NCBI GenBank assembly: GCA_021464415.1
Contig: CM038471.1
Coordinates: forward strand, 31,655,234-31,719,233
Source of the DNA: Lonicera japonica
Lineage: Eukaryota; Streptophyta; Magnoliopsida; Dipsacales; Caprifoliaceae
Reading direction: 5' to 3'
DNA length: 64,000 nucleotides
The position numbers and the translations under genes are program-made. Positions 24,075 through 34,978 of this stretch are shown one piece after another. Below the pieces are notes generated by a model that saw only the letters and a program-made list of their open reading frames with translations, was not told the DNA's origin and searched no databases. Numbering within the stretch: the stretch's first letter is position 1; each line of letters starts with the position of its first letter.

Positions 24075-24242
24075 ATGGGAGGTGGAAATAATGCTAAAAA
24101 GTGTGAAGCTTGTAATTGTGTTGATGTATGTCAAATGTGTGACTGTGAAGGACATCAAGGTACATACTGCCAATGGGTTTATAATGAATGCTATGTCTCA
24201 AATTGCAATGGTGTAATAAAAATTTGTACATCTAAAGAATAA
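24075..24242 (+). CDS. Small cysteine-rich ORF inside the MULE (55 aa), uncertain
   Basis: An ATG at 24075 opens 55 codons ending in TAA with ten cysteines, spaced C-x2-C-x-C-x3-C-x2-C-x-C and then wider. The clustering suggests metal binding. There is no signal peptide and I recognise no family. It lies in MULE sequence between the end of the gypsy element (23998) and the SIRE derivative (24392). With the insertions removed, it would sit upstream of the GRF-like exon at 39350. It may be an exon of the same transposon-borne gene or a chance frame. Confidence 0.3.
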   Translation: MGGGNNAKKCEACNCVDVCQMCDCEGHQGTYCQWVYNECYVSNCNGVIKICTSKE

Positions 24243-24391
24243 GAAGACATAAAGGGTAAGAAATTATAAAGTGTCAATATGCAAATTGTGAAGGAATGCA
24301 ATGGTTAGAAAATGCAATTGGTTTGAAGGCTGGCTCATAATCTCAAAGAGCGCAATAGCACAAAGAATGATGCTTTCAATGTGGAGAAATA

Positions 24392-24497
24392 TGTTAGGTT
24401 TATATTTTTAGTTGGCATGATTCCGATGCCAAGAACACTTTTTATGTTGTAATTGTTTGAGTCGAATTAAAATTTTGAAGACACAACAATTAACGGA
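24392..24497 (+). mobile_element. 5' LTR remnant of the gag-only element
   Basis: Matches 37910-38018 up to ACACAACAATTAACGGA, then breaks off into the gag leader. The rest of the 5' LTR and the PBS are deleted. Confidence 0.8.
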
Positions 24498-24563
24498 TTT
24501 GTGTCTATTTTTTGCTGCTTGATTTGATTAATTTGCTTTGCTATTTGATTTTATTTGTTTTCC

Positions 24564-24923
24564 ATGGCTACCAAGATTGATTTGTCTAAGTCCAAGGTTC
24601 CTACGCTTAGTGGGTCTAATTATAATTATTCGAAAATTCGCATGACTATTTATTTACAATCTTTAGACGAACGAATTTGGCAAACTATTTTAGATGGTTA
24701 TACTAGACCCACTATGAATGTTGATGGGAACAATGGACCTAAACTAGTAGCCTTATGGACTGCTAAAGACTTATAATTAGCTAAGTTTAATTCTCAAGGT
24801 CTTAATGCAATCATGGCTCATGTTTCTGATGCAGAATTTAAAAAGATTTCAAAACTGTACTACTTCCAAACAGGCCTGGGATATTTTGACTATAATTTTT
24901 GAAGGAACCACAACTGTGAAAAG
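24564..24923 (+). pseudogene. Gag N-terminal part of the gag-only SIRE derivative
   Basis: The ATG at 24564 starts MATKIDLSKSKVPTLSGSNY, a typical copia gag N-terminus with the SNYNYSKIRMTIYLQSLDE region. A TAA at 24774 ends the frame. Further on, after a shift, SKQAWDILTIIFEGTT can be read. It is then interrupted by the 10-kb SIRE element and continues at 34979. Confidence 0.8.
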
Positions 24924-26289
24924 TGTTGACTTGATAACTCAATAATCTTGTTTTGATAATAACAATAAAATAAACTATGTGTAATTTAACTTAGTTGATG
25001 TTTGAAGTTATAGCCACTATAATTGATCATACACGGATTTAAATCAAAAGAACCGGAAACAAGATCATTCATCTACAAGCATTACACCTCAATCACTATG
25101 AAGAACAAAAAGCCAAGGAAGAAAAGGAAACGAAGACAAATACAAAGCTATCGAAGACTCATTGATATTTATAAATTAAGTGAGTGTTTAGATTTTGTAT
25201 AAAAGATATCATTATTGATTTATATAGCTCATACAATGCTTTAACATGACTAGATTGATCAAAACTAGTTTTACCTTTAAAAACATTTTTACTGAAAACT
25301 AGTAATCTTAAAAATATTCTCTATAAATTTATATGAACAATTTTTGTTACAAAAACTACATTGGGAGTCTTAGATACTCATATTTTAACTTCCCAAAGCC
25401 TCAAAATTGATTTTGGAGCTAAATTGCAAAAGTGTAAAAAATTGGTTTTCTTGGCAAAATTGGCCTAGACCAGTGGACTCCATCAGTCGACTGATGGAGC
25501 TTGCTCAGTCGACTGATGGCCACTCAGTCGACTGATGAGCTTGCTCAGTCGACTGATGGCCCAGAAAATAGCCGTTGAATTTTTCACTTTTAGCACTTTT
25601 TGCCCATAACTTTCTTCTTTCTTTTCAAACGGCTCTAAATTTTTATACCCTATATATGATGTTTTGGAGTCATTTTAAGACACTTGAATGATCATAAAAA
25701 CTCATATTTCATATATCCATATTATTCAAGTTTTGAAAGCTAATTCATTGATCAATCTTTTCATTCATTGAGCTTATATTTATTGATCAATTTTTGATAT
25801 CTCTTAGTGTGAGCTTCCTTTGTAATTCATCATACACAAGAGCTATTGTACATTGGTGTTAGTCACCAAATCTCATTCAAATCTTTATTGTGAGAGGTGT
25901 ATCTCATAGAAATAGCAAGAGGGATTTCTTGTGAAGGTATTGAAAGTGTTTTCAATACTTGTGAGAGTGTGTGATAAGAATACACTTGTAGAGGTTTGAT
26001 CTTCACCCGGAAGAAGATTGATTATAGTAGAACTTCTCGGGGAACTAACCGAGCGCGGAGTAGGGGTTTTCAAGCCGAACCGTGTGGACAAAAAGTCTTC
26101 GACTTTGATCGGTTCTATCATTCTATCTTTTACTCTATTATATTGTGTTAGTTATTCATCTTGCTTGGAATTATCTTTGTTATCGATTGCTTGATAAATA
26201 TAGATATAATATTTTCAAATTAATTTTAAAATCCGATTAAATTTTAAAAACCCTATTCATCCCCCCTCTAGGGTATTTTCCGACCAACA
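24924..26289 (+). mobile_element. SIRE 5' LTR
   Basis: TGTTGACTTG to GACCAACA. It contains four copies of the palindrome TCAGTCGACTGA at 25483, 25505, 25524 and 25545. The antisense open frame at 25885-26121 occurs in both LTRs and has no domain. Confidence 0.95.
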
Positions 26290-26290
26290 A

Positions 26291-26302
26291 TTGGTATCAG
26301 AG
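26291..26302 (+). other. SIRE primer-binding site
   Basis: TTGGTATCAGAG, complementary to initiator tRNA-Met, one base after the LTR terminus. Confidence 0.9.
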
Positions 26303-26345
26303 GTTGTACTCTTGTTTTGATTTTACAATCTTAGAGTTTACGATC

Positions 26346-28097
26346 ATGTCTATTTATCAAGGAACCGGAATTAACGAAAGTTCTTCCACCACTAGACCAC
26401 CGCTATTTGATGGCAAAAATTATAGTTATTGGAAAAGTCGTTTGAGCACTTTCCTTCAAGCTAGTGATTTTGAACAATGGAAAGTTACACTTATTGGACC
26501 ATATAAGATTACCAAAACCGATGAAAATGGTATAGTCACTTCTAAATCTATTTCCGAATATGATGAGAATGACATTAAGAAAATCCAATTTAATGCCAAA
26601 GCCTTGAATGCTCTACATTGTGCATTAACTATAGATGAATACAACAAAATTTCTAGTTGTAAAATCGCCAAAGAAATTTGGGATAAATTAGAAGTTGCCT
26701 ATGAAGGAACTTCACAAGTTAAAGATGATAATATTAACATGCTCGTTCATGATTATGAACTTTTAAAAATGGAGCCTAATGAATCTCTTGCTTCTATGTA
26801 TAGTAGGTTCTCTATTATCACTAATGCTTTAGATCTTCTTGGAAAGGAATACTCTAATGAGGATAAAATTCGAAAGATTCTTAGAACTCTTCCCAAGAAG
26901 TGGAGACCCAAAGTAACGGCTATTCAAGAAGCCAAGAATCTCAAAATGTTAAGCATGGATGAACTATTGGGTTCACTTAAAACCCACGAGAAGGAATTAG
27001 AGAGAGAAGAAGAAATTGATTCAAAAGCCAAGAAGACTCTTGCTCTCAAGGCAAGTCAACGAGAGGATGATGAAGAGTCAATGGGCGGTGACGATGACAT
27101 GGCTCTCCTCTCTAGAAACTTCATGAAATTTCTAGCCAAGAAGAAGAAGTTTTAAGGGAAAGGAAACAATTTTGGTTCTTCATCAAATAGAAACAATGAT
27201 CGACCAACTCAACCAAGAATTGAAAACGAAGAAGTCAAAAAATGTTTCCATTGCCATGAATCGGGACACTTCAAAACAAATTGTCCGGTTAAAAGAAAGG
27301 AGAGAAGAGATAAAAGAGATAAAGCCTTTAAACAAGTAAGGCATGCCCTCAAGGGAACTTGGAGTGAATCCGAAGAGGGTGAGTCCGATGCCAACTCTAG
27401 CGACGAAGAGACGGCAAATCTTTGCCTTATGGCAAGAGACGATGAGGTAAATTCTATTTATAATTCATTTAGTGATGATGATTCTTCTATAAATGATGAT
27501 GCTCATGATGAAAATGACTATGATGAGTTATATGAAATGTTTGAGGAATTGCATAACAAATTTGAAAATCTTTCCAAGAAGTTTGCAAGCCTCAAAAAGG
27601 AGAATTCGATAATTTCTATCAAGTGTGAATTTTTTGAAAAAGAAAACATGATTTTGAAAAATGAAATCAATACTTTGAAGAAAGGAAAAGAGAAGGAAAT
27701 TCCAAACACACTTGTAGTAGAAAATGTCAAATTAAAGGATCAAGTGGATGACCTAACTAATAGCTTAGCCAAATTCACCAATGGTAGGGATAATTTGGAT
27801 AAACTATTAGGAATGCAAAGATGTGTATTTGACAAAGCCGGTTTGGGTTACAACCAAATTGACAACCAAAAAGATTACAAATTTTTTTTTAAAACATACA
27901 CACCTCATGATCCCACTCATCCTTGCTCATATTGTGGTAGAAATACTCATCATGTGGATCGTTGTTTCTATCGAAATGAAGGTTTCCCTAAGAGGAAGCT
28001 TGCTTGGGTTCCAAAAGGAACCATTATGTATACTAACCCAAAGGGACCCAACATATTTTGGGTACCAAAGGAGAAGTTATTCAAAGTCATGGTGTAG
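26346..28097 (+). pseudogene. SIRE gag region with zinc knuckle (two nonsense codons)
   Basis: I place the start at ATG 26346 (MSIYQGTG), because the upstream in-frame ATG at 26304 lies at the edge of the PBS. Residues 1-270 are the gag core, with YWKSRLSTFL and DWxxL-VAYEGT-QVK blocks. A TAA at 27153 interrupts the frame. The same frame continues with a CCHC knuckle, CFHCHESGHFKTNC, near 27246. An acidic, coiled-coil-like stretch follows (27430-27780), then a C-x2-C-x4-H-x4-C box (CSYCGRNTHHVDRC, near 27925). A TAG at 28095 ends it before protease. Without the two stops, gag and pol would be one polyprotein. Confidence 0.9.
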
Positions 28098-31000
28098 GTA
28101 TGCTTGAAAGCCAAGGGTAGCAAAACCAAGTGGTTCTTGGATAGTGGTTGCTCAAAACACATGACGGGAGACAAGAACAACTTCTTAAGTCTAATTCCCA
28201 AGCGAGGAGGGAATGTGACGTTTGGGGACAACGCCAAGGGTAAAATCATCGGTATAGGTAAAGTTGGTAAGCATTCTACTTACATTGATAATGTTCTATT
28301 AGTTGATGGTTTGAAGCATAATTTACTTAGCATTAGTCAATTATGTGATAAGGGTTATGAAGTTATTTTTAAATCCGATCGTTGCATTGTTAAAAATGTT
28401 AGTGATGATTCCATTCTACTTATTGCATATAGAACTAACAATGTATATACTCTTGAGCTTGATGACTTATCACAACAAGATGTAAAATATTTATCCGCTA
28501 TCAATGATGTATCTTGGTTATGGCATAGAAGACTAGGACATGCTAATATGGATTTGATTCATAATTTGTCTAAGAAAGAGCTTGTTAAAGGATTGCCTAA
28601 AACAAAATTTGTTAAAGATAAAATTTGTGATGCATGTCAACTCGGTAAACAACACAAATCTTCTTTTAAGTCAAAAAGGGATATTACTACTTCTAGACCT
28701 CTTGATATGTTGCATATTGATTTGTTTGGTCCTATTTCGGTTGCTAGTTTAGGTGGTAAATTGTACACTCTTGTTATTGTTGATGATTACACTAGACTCA
28801 CTTGGGTGTTCTTTCTCACCCACAAAAATGAAACTCCGCATGTTTTCGCTAAGTTTTGTAGAAAAATTCAAAATGAAAAAGGTGTTTCTATTGTGCATGT
28901 TCGAAGTGATAGAGGTAGAGAATTTGACAATATTGATATTGAGAACTTTTGTGATGAGCACGGTATTGATCATAATTTTTCGGCACCTAGAACTCCTCAA
29001 CAAAATGGTGTTGTTGAGAGGAAAAATAGATCTCTTCAAGAGATGTCTAGAACTATGCTTAATGAACATTCTTTACCGGAGTATTTGTGGGCGAAAGCTG
29101 TTAACACCGCATGCTATGTGATTAATCGTACTATTATTCGTAAAAAGTTAGATAAGACACCTTATGAGCTATGGAATGACAAGAAACCAAATATTGCATA
29201 TTTTAAAGTTTTTGGTTGCAAATGTTTTATTTTGAATGATCGTGATCACTTGGGAAAATTTGATGCTAAATCCGATGAAGGAATTTTTCTTGGGTATGCC
29301 ACTAATAGTAAAGCATATAGAGTTTATAACAAGAAAAGTTTAGTAGTACAAGAATCTATGCATGTTGTATTTGATGAGACAAATCCTTTCTCACCCATAG
29401 TACGTTCCGATGACGATGTTGAAATTATCCAAAAGGTTTCGAATATTCAAATTAATGATACATCTAAGGAAGAACCATCGAGTGCTCAAGCTCCTCCTAA
29501 GGAGTTAGAAAATAAAACCGAGTAAGACTCGAATGATTTGCCTAGGAGTTAGAAATTTATGTCCAACCACCCTATTGATCAAATTCTTGGAGAGCCATCT
29601 AGTAAGGTCATGACTAGATCATCCTTAAGAAATGTTTGCAATAATGTGGCATTTGTTTCTCAATTTGAGCCTAAAAACATTATTGAAGCCGAACAAGATG
29701 AATCTTGGATGATGGCTATGCAAGAAGAGCTCAATCAATTTGAGAGAAACAAAGTGTGGACACTTGTTTCCAAACCTAGAGATCATACTATTATAGGTAC
29801 CAAATGGGTATTTCGTAACAAAAAGGATGAAAGTGGTGTCATTGTTAGAAATAAAGCTAGACTTGTTGCCCAAGGATACAATCAAAAGGAGGGCATTGAT
29901 TATGAAGAAACATATGCACCCGTTACACGTCTAGAGGCTATTCGCATGCTACTTGCTTATTCATGTTTTAAGAATTTTAAATTATATCAAATGGATGTGA
30001 AAAGTGCCTTCTTGAATGGCTTTATTGAAGAGGAAGTTTATGTGAAACAACCTCCTGATTTTGAAAATCATGTTTATCCGGATTATGTATTTAAATTGTC
30101 TAAAGCTTTGTATGGTTTAAAACAAGCACCTAGAGCATGGTATGATAGATTAAGTTCATTTTTGCTTAATAATGGATTTGTTAGAGGCAAGGTAGACACT
30201 ACTTTATTCATTAAGAATCATGTCAATGATATGCTACTTGTGCAAATTTATGTTGATGATATTATATTTGGTTCTACTAACGAGAATTTGTGTAAGGATT
30301 TTTCAATATGTATGCAAAAGCAATTTGAAATGAGCATGATGGGAGAAATGAACTACTTCCTTGGATTACAAGTGAAACAATGCAAAGAAGGCATTTTCAT
30401 TAATCAAGAGAAGTACGTGAAGGAACTTTTGAAGAAATTCGACATGGAAGGCGCAAAGTCCATGAGCACCCCTATGAGTTCAACATTGAAGCTAGATAAA
30501 GACGAAAAAGGTAAAAGTGTGGATATCAAGAAATATCGAGGTATGATCGGTAGTTTATTGTATTTGACGGCATCTAGGCCAGATATTATGTTTAGTGTAT
30601 GTCTTTGTGCACGATTCCAAGCGGATCCTAAAGAATCACACTTACTTGCCGTAAAACGGATATTCCGTTATCTTTCCGGTACTAGCTCATTGGGTTTATG
30701 GTACCCAAGAGAAAATAACTTTGACTTAATAAGTTATTCCGATGCGGATTTTGCCGGTTGCAAAATCGATAGGAAAAGCACTAGTGGCACTTGTCATTTC
30801 CTAGGACACGCACTAGTATCTTGGTCAAGCAAGAAACAAAATTTGGTGGCCCTTTCAACGGCCGAAGCCGAATATGTGGCGGTCGGAAGTTGTTGTGCAC
30901 AAACTTTGTACATTAAACAACAACTAGAGGACTTTGAAATTAGTCTTAGCCACATTCCCATAAAATGTGACAACACAAGTGCTATAAGCTTCACCAAGAA

Positions 31001-31199
31001 CCCTATACGACACTCACGTACTAAGCACATTGAGATAATATATCATTTTATTCGTGATCATGTGCAAAAAGGTGATGTTGATATTGAATTCGTTGGCACC
31101 GAATCGCAATTTGCGGACATTTTCACTAAACCACTCTCCGATGATCGCTTTAGCACTATCCGACGTGAAATTGGTATGACTAGAGCATGTGATATCTAG
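28098..31199 (+). pseudogene. SIRE pol: protease, integrase, RT, RNase H (two nonsense codons)
   Basis: Same frame as gag. Protease WFLDSGCSKHMTG lies at about 28131. The GAG-pre-integrase box WLWHRRLGHANM is near 28517 and CDACQLGKQH near 28630. The integrase core has IDLFGP, SDRGREFDN and QNGVVERKNR (28716-29030). RT has [23 protein letters not shown] and the catalytic YVDDIIFGS at 30249. RNase H has [26 protein letters not shown] and [10 protein letters not shown] (30740-31030). TAA at 29523 and TAG at 29550 fall between integrase and RT, in a low-conservation stretch. The final stop is TAG 31197. All catalytic motifs I looked for are intact. Confidence 0.92.
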
Positions 31200-31431
31200 T
31201 TGACCAAAATTTTCATGTATATTAATCATTAATGCTTATGTTTAAAGCATACAAAGATATACATGTTGTTCAATTACATAAAATTTAAGTATTTATGCAC
31301 CTAATATGTATAATTCATGATAAATTGATATACTAATATCATTCTTGTAGCAAAAATGTTGTAAAGTAACCTTTGCAGGTGTTTTTGGGTCACAATGCTC
31401 AAACAAAAGAAAACCAGGACAGATTAGGTGA

Positions 31432-31506
31432 TCAGTCGACTGATCAAGAACCATCAGTCAACTGAGGCTTGATCAGTCGACTGAAGCAGGGTCATCAGTC
31501 GACTGA
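31432..31506 (+). repeat. Palindrome cluster TCAGTCGACTGA upstream of the second ORF
   Basis: Copies at 31432, 31473 and 31495, plus one variant TCAGTCAACTGA at 31454. The same 12-mer is clustered in both LTRs. Confidence 0.9.
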
Positions 31507-31950
31507 GCAGTGCTGGGCAGCATTCCAACTATTTGAATTCTTTTCCCCTGTTTTCCCTTCATTCTTCCCTTCTCTACTTCAAGACAACTCACACCAAACT
31601 CACTTCAAACCTTCACAAACATCTACTCTCCATTTTCATCATCAAAACTCACCTAAACCAAAAATCCTTCATTTCCTACATCAAAACACACACAAATCTC
31701 ATCCATTTTATCCAAAATCCTTCAAACCCATCTCAATCTCTCAAACCCTAACCCTAGCCACCATTACCAAATTCTCAACCAAAAATCCATATTTTGCACC
31801 ATATTTTCGTCCAAAACTTCTCCTACTACTCCATTGTTACTATTTCTTCCATACTCCTTTCAAATCACACATTTTATCCTAAAATCTTCAAATTTCCTAA
31901 GAACCCTAAATTTTTCAAAATCTACTTTCTTCACAAATTCTTCTTCAAAA

Positions 31951-33213
31951 ATGTCTCAACCATTTCGCTCACGTCGCCCACGCAAGAATGTACCACAAGT
32001 GGGTTCATCATCGGCACAACAACTTCAAGGTCCACTACCACCCTTGTTCATCTCTGTTGAGGCGGAAGCAAAGTTCGACAATGATTATTCAACACGGGCT
32101 ATCGTGGAAGGTAAACAATTTAACTTTCAACTATTTGCTTCTAATGGATTGAATGTCGCTGGATTGTTTCAAAATCAAGGGATTATAAACTTCCTGAATA
32201 ATCGTGAGAATGTGTACCCAAGACTTATAAGGCTATTCTACGCAAACTTACACCATCCAATTCATGACTCTGGGCGTCCTAATAAGAATCGTTTAGTTAC
32301 ACTTTTGAACGGGCAACGGATTAGTTTCAACAAGGCTGAGTTAGCTGAAATATTTGGATTTCCCGTTGAAAATGTAACGGCCGTACCATCCAATTTTGGG
32401 GATCTTCTAGGCTTTAATAGGGACGCAGCCAAAGGAATTTTACTCAAACGTAGATTTCGTAATGTGCAAGGAGAAATTAAAGCCGCATTGCTCAAACTCG
32501 ATACTCGTCTCATACACTCAATCATAGGTTATTCGACTATCCCAAGGCGTGGTAGCCGTGCTTCACTCAATGCCTTGGAACTATTTTTGGTATGGGCAAT
32601 AGTCATGGGACATAGGTTGGATTATGTTAATCTAATGTTTCATCATCTACTTGAAATCACTAATCGCCGAAGGCAAGGGTTGGTTTATGGAATGGCCCTC
32701 ACTCAATTATTCAAATTCTATAATATACGAGTTGAGGACGAAACAGATGTCATCATACCCACAAGTGATGAGACCTATAGCGCTAAGGTGATTCGATTAA
32801 TGAAGTATAACATAGTACATGGAGAATGGACTGCAAATGATCCACGAGATAGAGATGAGAGTGGCGATCAAAGTAATGATGAAGGGGATGATTCTTCAGA
32901 AGAAATGGGTGAAGAAGAAGAAGAAGAAGTAGGAGGAGAAAGTTCAGAGCCTCCTGCAACCACTACCTCCCAAAGTCGCAGCCAATCATCAAATGCCGCC
33001 TTACTTCAAGCAATTCAAGGATTATCGAGTCAAGTTCAAACTCTATCAACCACAATGACGAACCGCTTCAATCGTATTGAGGATCGTCAAAGAGCTTATG
33101 AGGAGGCCTTCTTACAATACCATCCGGAGCATGTTTTTCTGGTTTGGAATCCATACCCCGTTGATCAAGGCTGGGGAGAATGGCCGCAAGACCCACATGA
33201 TCCGCAAGCGTAG
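31951..33213 (+). CDS. SIRE second ORF (env-position), plant transposon protein-like, 420 aa
   Basis: An open frame after pol, as in SIRE elements. I choose ATG 31951 (MSQPFRSRRPRKN), since the longer version from 31834 adds only an unlike, AT-rich leader. The middle (residues ~40-290) has the pattern of the domain often called putative plant transposon protein (VYPRLIRLFYANL, then ISFNKAELAEIFGFP, then IHSIIGYSTIPRRGSRASLNALELFLVWAIVMG). The C-terminal third has a run of acidic residues (near 32870-32940) and a predicted coiled coil (ALLQAIQGLSSQVQTLSTT). I see no signal peptide or transmembrane helix, so an envelope role is not supported. Its function is unknown. The frame is fully open, unlike gag-pol. 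Confidence 0.75.
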   Translation: MSQPFRSRRPRKNVPQVGSSSAQQLQGPLPPLFISVEAEAKFDNDYSTRAIVEGKQFNFQLFASNGLNVAGLFQNQGIINFLNNRENVYPRLIRLFYANLHHPIHDSGRPNKNRLVTLLNGQRISFNKAELAEIFGFPVENVTAVPSNFGDLLGFNRDAAKGILLKRRFRNVQGEIKAALLKLDTRLIHSIIGYSTIPRRGSRASLNALELFLVWAIVMGHRLDYVNLMFHHLLEITNRRRQGLVYGMALTQLFKFYNIRVEDETDVIIPTSDETYSAKVIRLMKYNIVHGEWTANDPRDRDESGDQSNDEGDDSSEEMGEEEEEEVGGESSEPPATTTSQSRSQSSNAALLQAIQGLSSQVQTLSTTMTNRFNRIEDRQRAYEEAFLQYHPEHVFLVWNPYPVDQGWGEWPQDPHDPQA

Positions 33214-33588
33214 ACGTTTGGGTTCTCTCCTTTTTGTTGACAACAAAGGGGGAGAAGTATTTGTGTGTTTGGTACACACTGTTTGGTACACACTCTCTTT
33301 GAACTTATTTAAGTTTTTAAGTTTAATACTTCTATGAATTACTATGTCTTTAAGTTTTAAGACTTAAGTAGTTTGAATTTAGAGTGTTTGTTACACACTC
33401 CTTTTAACTCCTTTAAATTTCTTGGTTTGGTTATTCTAAGTTTTCTAAATTTAAGTTCCTTTTATTATTAATCTCTTATGCATGCTTGCTATATTCATTT
33501 TATGCATAGTTTAAGGGGGAGTTTTCCCGTTAGAAAACTCATCTAATGATCGCTATTGCAAACACACATTAACTTATTGTTATCATCA

Positions 33589-33601
33589 AAAAGGGGGAGA
33601 T
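33589..33601 (+). other. SIRE polypurine tract
   Basis: AAAAGGGGGAGATT directly precedes the 3' LTR. Confidence 0.85.
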
Positions 33602-34973
33602 TGTTGACTTGATAACTCAATAATCTTGTTTTGATAATAACAATAAAATAAATTATGTGTAATTTAACTTAGTTGATGTTTGAAGTTATAGCCACTATAA
33701 TTGATCATACACGGATTTAAATCAAAAGAACCGGAATCAAGATCATTCATCTACAAGCATTACACCTTAATCACTATGAAGAACAAAAAGCCAAGGAAAA
33801 AAAGGAAACGAAGACAAATACAAAGCTCTCGAAGACTCATTGATATTTATAAATTAAGTGAGTGTTTAGATTTTGTATAAAAGATATCATTATTGATTTA
33901 TATAGCTCATACAATGTTTTAACATGACTAGATTGATCAAAACTAGTTTTACCTTTAAAAACATTTTTACCGAAAACTAGTAATCTTAAAAATATTCTCT
34001 ATAAATTTATATGAACAATTTTTGTTACAAAAACTACATTAGGAGTCTTAGATACTCATATTTTAACTTCCCAAAGCCTCAAAATTGATTTTGGAGCTAA
34101 ATTGCAAAAGTGTAAAAAATTGGTTTTCTTGGCAAAATTGGCCTAGACCAGTGGACCCCATCAGTCGACTGATGGAGCTTGCTCAGTCGACTGATGGCCA
34201 CTCAGTCGACTGATGAACTTGCTCAGTCGACTGATGGCCCAGAAAATAGCCGTTGAATTTTTCACTTTTAGCACTTTTTGCCCATAACTTTCTTCTCTCT
34301 TTTCAAACGGCTCTAAATTTTTATACCCTATATATATGATGTTTTGGAGTCATTTTAAGACACTTGAATGATCATAAAAACTCATATTTCATATATCCAT
34401 ATTATTCAAGTTTTGAAAGCTAATTCATTGATCAATCTTTTCATTCATTGAGCTTATATTTATTGATCAATTTTTGATATCTCTTAGTGTGAGCTTCCTT
34501 TGTAATTCATCATACACAAGAGCTATTGTACATTGGTGTTAGTCACCAAATCTCATTCAAATCTTTATTGTGAGAGGTGTATCTCATAGAAATAGCAAGA
34601 GGGATTTCTTGTGAAGGTATTGAAAGTGTTTTCAATACTTGTGAGAGTGTGTGATAAGAATACACTTGTAGAGGTTTGATCTTCACCCGGAAGAAGATTG
34701 ATTATAGTAGAACTTCTCGGGGAACTAACCGAGCGCGGAGTAGGGGTTTTCAAGCCGAACCGTGTGGACAAAAAGTCTTCAACTTTGATCGGTTCTATCA
34801 TTCTATCTCTTACTCTATTATATTGTGTTAGTTATTCATCTTGCTTGGAATTATCTTTGTTATCGATTGCTTGATAAATATAGATATAATATTTTCAAAT
34901 TAATTTTAAAATCCGATTAAATTTTAAAAACCCTATTCACCCCCCCCCCTTCTAGGGTATTTTCCGACCAACA
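33602..34973 (+). mobile_element. SIRE 3' LTR
   Basis: TGTTGACTTG to GACCAACA, nearly identical to the 5' LTR. Palindromes are at 34161, 34183, 34202 and 34223. The largest difference is a longer C run near 34940. Confidence 0.95.
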
Positions 34974-34978
34974 AAAAG

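Larger units (their letters stand above)
24924..34973 (+). mobile_element. SIRE/Maximus-type copia retrotransposon, nearly complete (10.05 kb), TSD AAAAG
   Basis: Both LTRs, PBS, gag-pol frame, a second ORF and a polypurine tract are present. TSD AAAAG is at 24919-24923 and 34974-34978. Removing it rejoins the host gag across TTVK-SSKIQRLMIDFE. The LTRs (1366 and 1372 bp) differ at only about 15 sites by eye, so the insertion is young compared with its neighbours. Gag-pol is one uninterrupted reading frame apart from four nonsense codons, with no frameshift. A second ORF after pol is typical of SIRE elements. Confidence 0.95.

Noticed and set aside
25483..25556. Regularly spaced short repeats considered as a CRISPR-like array
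   Set aside because: Plant LTR context, 12-bp palindromes with ~10-bp gaps, same set in both LTRs; not CRISPR.
25885..26121. 78-aa antisense frame, repeated at 34565-34801
   Set aside because: The two copies are just the two LTRs of the same SIRE element; no domain or start context.
31469..31882. 137-aa frame upstream of SIRE ORF2
   Set aside because: Low-complexity H/S/F/T-rich translation of a pyrimidine-rich leader; overlaps the better-supported ORF2 in another frame.
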